Part shown: positions 57,132 through 64,000 of the stretch, piece after piece
Numbering within the stretch: position 1 is the first letter of the stretch
How the letters are laid out: every line of letters starts with the position of its first letter
Assembly (NCBI GenBank): GCA_036362985.1
Contig: JAYGXS010000008.1
Coordinates: 14,674,037 to 14,738,036 of the forward strand
Direction of reading: 5' to 3'
From: Ligula intestinalis
Taxonomy: Eukaryota; Platyhelminthes; Cestoda; Diphyllobothriidea; Diphyllobothriidae
DNA: 64,000 nt
Translations under genes and position numbers: made by a program
Notes under the pieces: generated by a model
The model's input: only the letters and a program-made list of their open reading frames with translations
The model's database searches: none
Told to the model about the DNA's origin: nothing

Positions 57132-57212
57132 CTCCTTATTATTAGGCGCACCGTCATTTTTTGAGGAAATTAAAGGCTTTTAAGTGCGCCTTATAGTCCG
57201 AAAAATACGGTA
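57132..57212. mobile_element. MITE-like palindrome (AAGGCGCA type), well-preserved right end
   Basis: ATTATTAGGCGCACCGTCAT and the opposing AAGTGCGCCTTATAGTCCG with AAAAATACGGTA fold back on each other through AGGCGCAC/GTGCGCC. The right end TAGTCCGAAAAATACGGTA followed by G matches a palindromic element seen in many animal genomes. It lies 48 bp downstream of the exon 5 donor. Confidence 0.6.
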
Positions 57213-57904
57213 GTTGTATGTTTCACTGGCGAATAAGCTTGTTCCTCAAACTGCCGTCGATTATGCAACACCGAATCAAAAATTCTAAAATTCTGACCTG
57301 TCACAAAATTGTTGACAATTCCACTTAGACAGCTCAGTGTCCAGCTTTGCTGGCGTATGTGCTTGTCAGAATCTGCCAAACGACGCGACAGCCTGTAATT
57401 ATGCAACTACTTCAATGAAATTCTATGAGCTTCATTTACCATTTTCTGTCCAATCTCAAGGCCTCCTTTGTTCACGTGCATTGTGTGCCCGAAAAATCCA
57501 AATGATGTGCACTTTTGTCAGAACTGGCCCGGACGAAAGGGGGTTAAGCAGTCAGGAATTACGCAAGTACTTTAGGCGAAATACTATCGGCCACAGTTTT
57601 TTGTTCACGTGATCTATGCGCAAAAACTGTCGGGAGGAGAAACAGAGGCGACTGCAACGCACTGCATTGGTAGCCGCCAAAAATTTCATGGACCACACAG
57701 AGGGGAAGCGCACTGAAACTAGCTTTTATTTTATTGTCCATTGTAAGGTAGTGGGCGCTGTCTGGTTACAGTTGATGGAATCCAATTTGCATGCTTCTGT
57801 GTAAATATTAGGTTTTTGTGTTTTGAACCATCTCTTAGAGTAATGTGTAGGTCAAATGTGGACTGTCTTGGTCTATTCTTTACGCTTGGCAATAATACCA
57901 GTGG

Positions 57905-58320
57905 CAGATAGGTGCTCCCGATCGGTTACAGGGATCACTTGTCCCGCTGTGCCTTCAGACTCACTCGAGTTCCGCTAGCAGCCACACAGCGGCACTGGCG
58001 ACAAAAACAAGGGAGGCTGAAATGACTATTTCTAGCTCATTAGTCGTCATCAGCCAGTCATACTCAAACCAAAGGCTCGAAGGCACAACGGGACAAGTGA
58101 GTCCTGTAACCAATCGGTGAGCGCCTATCTGCCAATGTGTACATTTTTTATGGTAAGAGCGTTAGTCTTATAACTGACCAGGTCGCTAGTTCGAGCCTCA
58201 GATACCCCGAAACCTGAGCTTGGGTATAACTGGTGAATGACGTCTGAGTAAGGCATAAAGGGTATGCAGTCTCCCCTAGCCTTCGTGGGTAATGTCATTC
58301 TGCTAGGTAGGGTTGTCGTG
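57905..58320. repeat. Two SINE family A copies
   Basis: A minus copy (57905-58070: GACAAAAACAAGGGAGGCTG, AGTCGTCATCAGCCAGTCAT) is followed by a tail block (GCTCGAAGGCACAACGGGAC, GTCCTGTAACC). A + copy follows (58125-58320: B box AGTTCGAGCCTC near 58189, body GGGTATAACTGGTGAATGAC, GTAATGTCATTCTGC). Confidence 0.6.
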
Positions 58321-58731
58321 TGACTACCAGCCAACAACGTCAAAACCAAGTCTCATTTATTTGGATTTTTTGTTGCTTCAACGCCAACTGTATTATTCAT
58401 TGCACTGAACTGAACGCCCATTTCGAAGGGCTACGCGCACTGCTTTCTGACCCTATATGTCCATGTTTCAACCCAACAACAGTTGATCTGCATCCAGTCA
58501 CTAAAGCGATACCTTTACTTCCAAACCAGCTTACGATTTCAAAAAGCCTATTCTGATGGATAGTTAAGCATTGCAGCCCGACATTGAAATGCTCTAAATC
58601 TGTACACGGTAGCTATTTTCTAGTTGGAAATTTTTTTATTAAGTTAGGGTTCACTTTCTCCACGCCTTCGTTGTGTGACGATTTTTTTTAATTTGTCCTG
58701 ATACGATGCTCCTCTGCCTCCGTTTCCCAAG

Positions 58732-58892
58732 TGTCTCACGTCCCCTCTCGAACGATAATCAAATCGGCTACCAACCTGGGTGTCAATAGACTGGAAACCG
58801 CGGCCAACGTTGCAGCAGGCACTTCGGATGCATCAGTAGCCGGCGCCCACAGCACTCCCTCCCCCGAGAACGAGGCAGTCTCTCCCCTGCCT
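58732..58892 (+). CDS. SLC4 bicarbonate transporter, candidate exon 6
   Basis: The exon follows GTTTCCCAAG and ends at GTGAGT. It encodes SHVPSRTIIKSATNLGVNRL then ETAANVAAGTSDASVAGAHS and ENEAVSPLP, a Ser/Ala/Thr-rich hydrophilic linker. SLC4 proteins have such a variable linker between the RSLA(D/E)IGK segment and the next conserved block, so content and place fit. The first two bases complete the codon left by exon 5 and the frame is open throughout. There is no diagnostic motif; alternative splicing in this region is common in the family. Confidence 0.58.
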
Positions 58893-60221
58893 GTGAGTCT
58901 CACAAGTATTTAGTGGTTTTCGATTTGTCTGTTGTTGTTGATATTGTTCACGAATTTCCTGTGGCCTTCCCTCTATTGGTCTGAACACGTGCTCTTACAT
59001 CGACCACGATCTCAAACCCTCAAATTCGGCTTTGAGCCTTCCCCTTGTTCCAGCCTCGCGCTACACAAGATTGGGAGTCTAGTATAGAGGGTTGCGGATT
59101 AAGCCTGACAACATCCGCTATGCAATAGCACCGTACTTAAATTCAATTTATGTAAGGGTGATAGGCAGAACCTTTGAAAACCCTATTTACAGATTAATAC
59201 TGACAAAGCATGCGTTTGTTACCTTGGGTACATTTTATCAATTATGGATACCTGTAAATGTATGGCCACCAGATTTACTTTTATCAAGCCTTCTTTTTAA
59301 TGTTTCAACGTCTTCAGCAGCAGCAGCAGCAACAACAACAACAACCGGAAAAGGGTAGTTTGTTCCAACCTGCACTCACCTGATCAAAAAAGATTTTAGT
59401 GCGCAGATCACGTTTGTTGAAGTGTTTCCTCAGTTTCTATTCGTGACCTCAGATCTTTATCATTTTTACCAATTTAAAAAAAAATCATTCATCTGAAGAG
59501 TGCAGTCTACTCCTCTGACGAGTTTGAAGACCCTGTATTATCTATTACAAAGTGGAAAACTTTTAAGCCTTTCTAGTTGACCCTTTGTCTGGTAGAAATT
59601 TCAAGCCGCTGACCACTTTGGTCGTCCTTTGTTGAAATTCCTCCTGCTGAACATAGTTTTGTTTCATCTTGAAGCACCATGCTTCAACGTAATATTCTAA
59701 CGCCGGCCGGACACAGTTTCCAAATACGCGACCGAAACGCTATTCGTTATAGTAAAGTAGAGATACTCTAATCGCTTCTAGGATGCCTATAGCCCTCTTT
59801 ACAGTTTCGGTACAGTGAGTTAATGGTTTAAGGCTGGGCGTCATACATACGCCTTGACCCCTTAGCTCCCTTACTTGCTTGAGTTAGTGGTCTCCGATGA
59901 AGTGCTTATGTTTAAATCGTATAATCTTTCTGTAACTCGACCGTATTCGGATAGCTTGGTATTTGGTGAAATTAAGGTTAAGTAGCCACTCATTACACCA
60001 GTTTTGCAAGCGTGATGGTTCGGAGTTGAGCTTTCTCTCACACATGTTGTCGCGCTATGATCCGAACACAGAGACTTGCGGATGAAGCTTTGCCATGGGA
60101 CGCTCAGCATCCGCGCTATATAATAGCACCGTAACTGGGACCTAGTTTTCAGGCACTTACCTACCCAGATCACTACACGGCTACCGCGTTGGTCCGTGCG
60201 CGTGTGGTCGTTTTTCGTCAG

Positions 60222-60500
60222 CCATCACCAGGTAGCCCACAGCCGACCAACTCAGTTTTCCCAGATGGTTCCGACTGTCCTAGATAGCGGCGACGGTGCC
60301 CACACGATCTGTTGATCTTGTCCATTTTTCGGTCCCAAGGCCCCCTGTGGTTGGAATTGTGACCCCCTATTTGTCTAAGAAATGAGAACATGCACTGGTC
60401 CGTCCACGAGCGGACATTCACCCCGCCTCCTTCCCAATGAGGGTTGCGCTGTTCGTATCGAAAAGTGGGACCCCACCATCCGCCATGGACCCACGCGGAT
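60222..60500 (+). repeat. Repeat family E, copy 2
   Basis: Partner of 15885-16165. The shared blocks include ACCAGGTAGCCCACAGC, TTTTCCCAGA, GGTTCC, TCTGTTGATCTTG and CCCAATGAGGGTTG. The minus strand gives a peptide related to that of copy 1 (GHNSNHRGPWDRKMDKINR here; GHDSNRRGPSDRKRGKINR there). Confidence 0.6.
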
Positions 60501-60689
60501 TCTATAGGGGTACGAATAACGCCATAATATTACCAAAAAAGCGCAATTGGCTGTTTGCAAACAACATCTCACCAAGTTATTATAGTCTACTACATAAGCA
60601 AGATTTTTGAATAATAGAACTTTATGTAATCAAAATTCATCTACTAGGATCTTACTTTTTGCCAAAGCAGTATGTTCATCGAAAATAGT

Positions 60690-60699
60690 AGTAGTGGTC

Positions 60700-60746
<47 letters not shown>

Positions 60747-60756
60747 NNNNNNNNNN

Positions 60757-60803
<47 letters not shown>
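60690..60803. repeat. (AGT)n microsatellite with a 10-N assembly gap
   Basis: Nearly pure AGT repeats on both sides of ten N at 60747-60756. The true repeat length is unknown. All open frames here (poly-Val, poly-Ser, poly-Thr, poly-Leu, poly-Tyr) are artefacts. Confidence 0.95.
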
Positions 60804-60923
60804 AAAAAGTAGTAGTTTCATATAAAGCCACGCGGAGTTCTGTCCACGAGGACGTGAACTCTCTTCTCTGATTGGTAGATGGACTATTCAATCCTTTCTA
60901 CAAGGAGTATTTCCCCGTTTTTG

Positions 60924-61023
60924 CCTAAGCAACTGCATTTCTCCCACACTAATCGTGATTTAATGGGCGTTGCTTAAGCAACTCCATTTCTCCCACACTA
61001 TAATCGCGGTTTAATGGGCGTTT
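60924..61023 (+). repeat. 52-bp tandem duplication
   Basis: CTAAGCAACTGCATTTCTCC, CACACTAATCGTGATTTAAT and GGGCGTT are followed directly by TTAAGCAACTCCATTTCTCC, CACACTATAATCGCGGTTTA and ATGGGCGTT. Two diverged copies. Confidence 0.75.
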
Positions 61024-61265
61024 GTATCCCAAGGCGCCTGAAAGGGAGGTGGTGGAGCGATTCTTTACCCTTGTCTGTCCCTTCTCCTTCCTTCCTTCCT
61101 TCCTTCCTTCCACCTTGTCCCTCCTCTTCCCCTTGTCTGTGTGTTGTGCATGTTACCCTGCCCTACCTTTTGTCTATCTCTACCTGACAATGCCTTCTGT
61201 ATTAGGCCGACCATACTGCCTCCCTACCCTGGGTGGTCTTTTTCTTAGGATTTTCACTCAACAAG

Positions 61266-61381
61266 ATGGACGGAAAATCCCTAAATATGCTCCCAAGCGT
61301 GAAGCGTCACCTGGGTGAGGCTCGAGGGCTAGACACAGAAAAGATCCTAGGAGGCCTCGATGCGCCCAGCACAGTCATGAT
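61266..61381 (+). CDS. SLC4 bicarbonate transporter, candidate exon 7
   Basis: With an acceptor at TTCACTCAACAAG the exon starts in phase 0 as exon 6 requires, and ends at a GTATGT donor (61382). It encodes MDGKSLNMLPSVKRHLGEAR then TEKILGGLDAPSTVMM. The last part aligns loosely with the conserved K-K-I-P-x-x-A-E-A-S-x-V-x-V-G block of SLC4 proteins (K-I-L-G-G-L-D-A-P-S-T-V-M-M). A stronger-looking acceptor at 61248 (TTTTTCTTAG) would put the exon out of phase. The match is suggestive only. Confidence 0.45.
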
Positions 61382-63034
61382 GTATGTGCGTGTGGGTGTG
61401 TGCATTCCAAGACTGGTGAACTGAGAGTCAGCTTTTAAGGCCTTGTTCTTAATGTGGCCGTTATGGCACTCCCATGCAGTTGGGATCCTAGCCAGGTAGG
61501 GTGGCACGCAGCAGAACCCCGCAAATTCAGACCTCAGCTTAAGTGCTGATTTAAGCGCTTGTGGAAACTTAGGTCGCCCTATTTGTCCCATTCGGCATTC
61601 AAGTATGTAAACATGTAAGCTAAGTAGGTAAGGCTTTTACTCAGATCCTTCCACATGCAACTGCTGCTGCTGCTACATGTGTGATGCATTTCTGAGACTG
61701 TCACGGTTGACGAGGCGGCCAGCTGATGCATTTACCGGACACACCAGCCCAGTTTGTGTGTTGTGCATGTCGTGGCGGCTGAGTGTACTTCAGATGACGA
61801 CGGCTCCTTCTATCCCCTGGTTGTGTCAATCTTGCTGTATGTGTCAAGCTTGTCAGGTCATGTTGTGGTGCGCGCAGACGGGTTCACTAGCCTGTCAGCC
61901 ACCGCGCCCATCCCACATCAGGTGATCGACCGGCTGCGAGGGTGGCTTGATGCTGGCGGTAGGGGAGAGAGGGAGACCGACACTCAGCGCATTTCTTTCC
62001 TCATTATAAACAATCTGACGCTCCTAAAGCTATCACGGTGTGCTATGAACCGTGGCTTGGAGGACTGCCAATTAATAATTCGGATCGTGCGATCAGTCCG
62101 GTGTGTTTTGTTGTGCTGAGTGACTGACTGGCGGACCGGGAGTCAGGCTGCAATGGCTTCTTCCCAATTTGGCCGTTATGGCATTCCCGTACAGCCAGGG
62201 TTGGTGGTACGCAATATAGAGGTGAGCTAGTCCTTGCATCAGCTCATCTGACGCAATTGAGCCTATCATGCCTCCCAAAGGCAATGCCTTAGGGTTTTTA
62301 GGGGCGATAGAGGGGTTCTTACGAAATGGTGACCTTAATAACATCTCTCTTGCGGGGTTCTAACGCGTAAATAGGTGGGTTAGATTACATGCTTATGTCC
62401 CGTTGGGGTTAACTGTGTCTGCTGCTCTCATCAATGAGAGTGAATTTGATAAAATTTAGAACACTTAAAACTATTTCGACGCACAACTACTCGATTGAAA
62501 AGTTGTCAGGATAACGCGATTACACTCAGGTTTGGCCGTAATCGCTCCTTCTTAACGTGTACGAAATGCAAGACGCCCTCCTTCTTGAAACATACTTCGA
62601 TTCGTATGTCAGGCAGGCAAACATGTCGTCTGCTTTGTTTGCCAGTGTGTCCAAGTACGGCCACTCTTTTCAATCGCGTTTTGCGGTTTGGATGTGTTGA
62701 GTGTAATGACGGAGAGTGAGGGAGATATATCGGAAGCCTTCTTCACACGCGCGCACGCACGTTCTTCCTCACTACCACCTCTCTGCTCCTTGTCACTCAG
62801 GACGGATGAGAAGCTGAGGCTACATCTTCCTGGTCTTATTTTCTCTCTAGTTAATTGCATACGGTCCTGCCACAGCGCATGTTGTTGAAACGGATGTAAT
62901 CAGTACCGCGTCATTCACCTGCCGACGCATTCTAAATTGCCATTGTAGGCTGGAAGTTACACCATGTAGTATCGTCAGCTGACGTCGTAATGCTGCCCCA
63001 TTAAGGGCACACCCGTAATTCGGTTGATGATGGA

Positions 63035-63650
63035 GGCGAGTAGGCGAGTTCCAGGGAGCAGTTCAGAAGGATTATTTGCGATCGATGGATTCTTGTGGGA
63101 ACCCAGCATCAGAGACAACCACAGAAAAGGGTAATAAGGGTACACAGTATTTATAGATCCTAGTGGCCACGTGACCACCACCGTCCTACAATTAACAGCT
63201 CTTGTGATCACCACTGAGGGTCCAGATTGATGGCTTGACACTTCCCCTCAAAGTCGTTAATTGGATTAATTTCTTCTTCATCCACCTCGGACGTTGACGG
63301 GGTAATTACGCGGCAATTTGGCTCGCTGTCAAGTCTTATTCGCTTGCGCCCTCCCACGTGACTGACTCTCCTGCTCAGACAGTCTCCGTATCGAACAGCA
63401 AGTCATTGCACTTGTCACGGGCCTGAGAACCATGAGTCGAGCGGCTCGCGCCTCACGCGGTTGTCGTCTTTTGTGCGGATTTTGGCCCCGTTTTGGTCTT
63501 TATTGCTGGTAAGTTTTGATGAGAGGGAGAGGAAGATTCGATCGCTGGAACAACGCTTTTGTCCTCCTGACGTTTTGACATCCGTCGCGGATTCTTCATC
63601 AGACACATTAGCAGAAATCAGTAGCAGAAGCGGGTAACACATGCGCAGGA
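63035..63650 (-). mobile_element. PLE-7: short Penelope-like element remnant with direct pseudo-LTRs
   Basis: Reading the minus strand from 63650: a family 1 pseudo-LTR with hammerhead relic (63530-63650), then the C-terminal tail of a PLE endonuclease (DDNRVRREPLDSWFSGP, then QCNDL-like after damage, about 63480-63370). At 63130-63035 comes a second pseudo-LTR piece in the same orientation (GATGCTGGGTTCCCACAAGA, GAACTGCTCCCTGGAACTCG, matching the CTTCCTGGGACTCGCATG tail of the foldbacks). Here the pseudo-LTRs are direct, unlike the inverted copies. Most of the ORF is deleted. Confidence 0.6.
63564..63607 (-). ncRNA. Decayed hammerhead-like motif (PLE-7)
   Basis: On the minus strand CTGATGA, stem II ATCCG-CGA-CGGAT, then AAAACGTC with the same GAAA-to-AAAA change as the left arm at 48982. 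Stem I (TGTGT against AGGAG) no longer pairs well. Probably non-functional. Confidence 0.35.
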
Positions 63651-63664
63651 GGTCGCAGTATCGT

Positions 63665-64000
63665 AATAGTGGTGAAAATGCGATTCCCAGGTGGTAAGTC
63701 AGAAGGAGAAAGGGCGTTCACCGGGAGAGGTTTATTTGTTATCTGACGTTTTTGATAGTTATCTCGTCCATCCATCTTCAGAGATAGCTCCTGGCTCTCT
63801 TTATATGCCGCTCCTTTCGTCCGCGGGCGTAGTCTGCCAATGCCAAGATTTCAGTATTAATGGGACAGATTCATTACGGCACACATGACAAATAACGATA
63901 ATTGCCTTCTTGTGTGTTGATGGCTTGATTACCGGCATGCGGGCCCTGAATTGCTGAATCTTCAAACCTTCTTCTGATTTACTTCCTAGAACTCGTGTGT
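63665..64000 (-). mobile_element. PLE-8: pseudo-LTR family 2 with adjacent coding tail, cut by the window edge
   Basis: The left end (63665-63730: ATAGTGGTGAAAATGCGATT, CCCAGGTGGTAAGTCAGAAG, CACCGGGAGAGGTTTA) matches the left end of PLE-6 at 52470. A hammerhead-like motif follows at 63740-63786. Beyond it the minus strand shows a peptide like the PLE-6 tail (LALAEYARGRKE versus RICTRNKRVHKAR). The other end is outside the window. Confidence 0.62.
63740..63786 (-). ncRNA. Hammerhead-like motif, PLE family 2 (PLE-8)
   Basis: On the minus strand: TATCT (stem I), CTGAAGA (63775-63781, a perfect CTGANGA core), stem II GATGG paired with CTATC including one G-T, then AAAAACGTC, and AGATA (stem I). 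Stem I is five Watson-Crick pairs with a sequence different from family 1 (TGTCT/AGGCG). The GAAA core reads AAAA, so activity is doubtful. Confidence 0.45.

Larger units (their letters stand above)
57085..58731 (+). other. SLC4 intron 5
   Basis: About 1.65 kb, holding the MITE at 57132-57212 and SINE-A copies at 57905-58320. The rest (57215-57900) shows only chance open frames. Confidence 0.45.
58893..61265 (+). other. SLC4 intron 6
   Basis: About 2.4 kb. It includes repeat E copy 2 (60222-60500), an AGT microsatellite with assembly gap (60690-60803), a 52-bp tandem duplication (60924-61023) and a CTTC repeat near 61090. The interval 59360-60200 shows nothing recognisable. Confidence 0.45.
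61382..64000. other. Start of SLC4 intron 7 and PLE fragments
   Basis: No further SLC4 exon (for example the VGEVDFL or membrane-domain motifs) can be found up to 64000, so the gene continues beyond the window. Frames such as 61754-62119 have no recognisable motif and do not join in phase with exon 7. The last kilobase holds PLE-7 and PLE-8. The interval 61400-63030 shows no recognised repeat. Confidence 0.45.

Noticed and set aside
60607..60891. Homopolymer proteins (poly-Val, poly-Ser, poly-Thr, poly-Tyr)
   Set aside because: They are the six-frame readings of one AGT microsatellite with an N gap.
61754..62119. 121-codon open frame with hydrophobic stretch, considered as an SLC4 membrane exon
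   Set aside because: Its acceptor does not match the phase of exon 7 and the sequence shows none of the conserved SLC4 motifs.
1..64000. CRISPR array, bacterial operon, phage or plasmid module
   Set aside because: No regularly spaced repeats with unique spacers, no long intronless gene clusters and no ribosome-binding sites are present; the sequence is plainly eukaryotic.

Overview
This is eukaryotic, intron-rich and heavily repeat-laden DNA. No bacterial operon, CRISPR array or phage module is present. Protein-coding sequence is about 1.6 kb of 64 kb; the rest is long introns, intergenic DNA and decayed transposable elements. The abundance of Penelope-like elements (PLEs) with GIY-YIG endonuclease ends, the tRNA-derived SINEs, the very long introns and the degenerate TTAGGG-type tracts suggest a flatworm, most likely a large-genome cestode. 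That assignment is inference; no single marker gene proves it.

Layout. Positions 1-3,765 hold a PLE relic, a foldback element, a SINE and the last coding exon plus poly(A) signal of a cytosolic carboxypeptidase (CCP/AGBL, peptidase M14B) on the + strand. Positions 3,766-11,132 are intergenic, with a badly decayed PLE and short foldbacks. From 11,133 to at least 61,381 runs one + strand gene, an SLC4-family bicarbonate transporter. I reconstruct seven exons (11,133; 14,484; 21,926; 35,328; 56,890; 58,732; 61,266) whose splice phases agree at every junction and which encode about 320 residues of the cytoplasmic N-terminal domain. The transmembrane part must lie beyond 64,000. Exons 3-5 carry clear SLC4 signatures; exons 1, 2, 6 and 7 rest on splice sites, phase and weaker similarity. 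Introns 2, 3 and 4 are about 7.3, 13.2 and 21.4 kb.

The introns hold at least nine PLE fragments, a Tc1/mariner relic, non-LTR retrotransposon 3' ends, two main tRNA-derived SINE families in many copies, MITE-like palindromes, tandem duplications and microsatellites. One microsatellite contains a 10-N assembly gap.

The most interesting material is the PLE set. Several insertions (9,687-9,785; 37,150-38,611; 48,905-49,150; 52,469-53,006) share one architecture: pseudo-LTRs facing away from each other (inverted), a tail of roughly 20-40 bp on one side only, and flanking direct repeats of 9-13 bp. The pseudo-LTRs carry hammerhead-ribozyme-like cores (CTGANGA, a stem II hairpin, GAAACGTC, and a 5-bp stem I). 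Two pseudo-LTR families have different stem I and stem II sequences that still pair. Two of the insertions have lost all internal sequence and are pure DNA foldbacks. Another PLE copy (19,320-19,931) has its reverse transcriptase part inverted against its endonuclease part, as in LINE twin priming.
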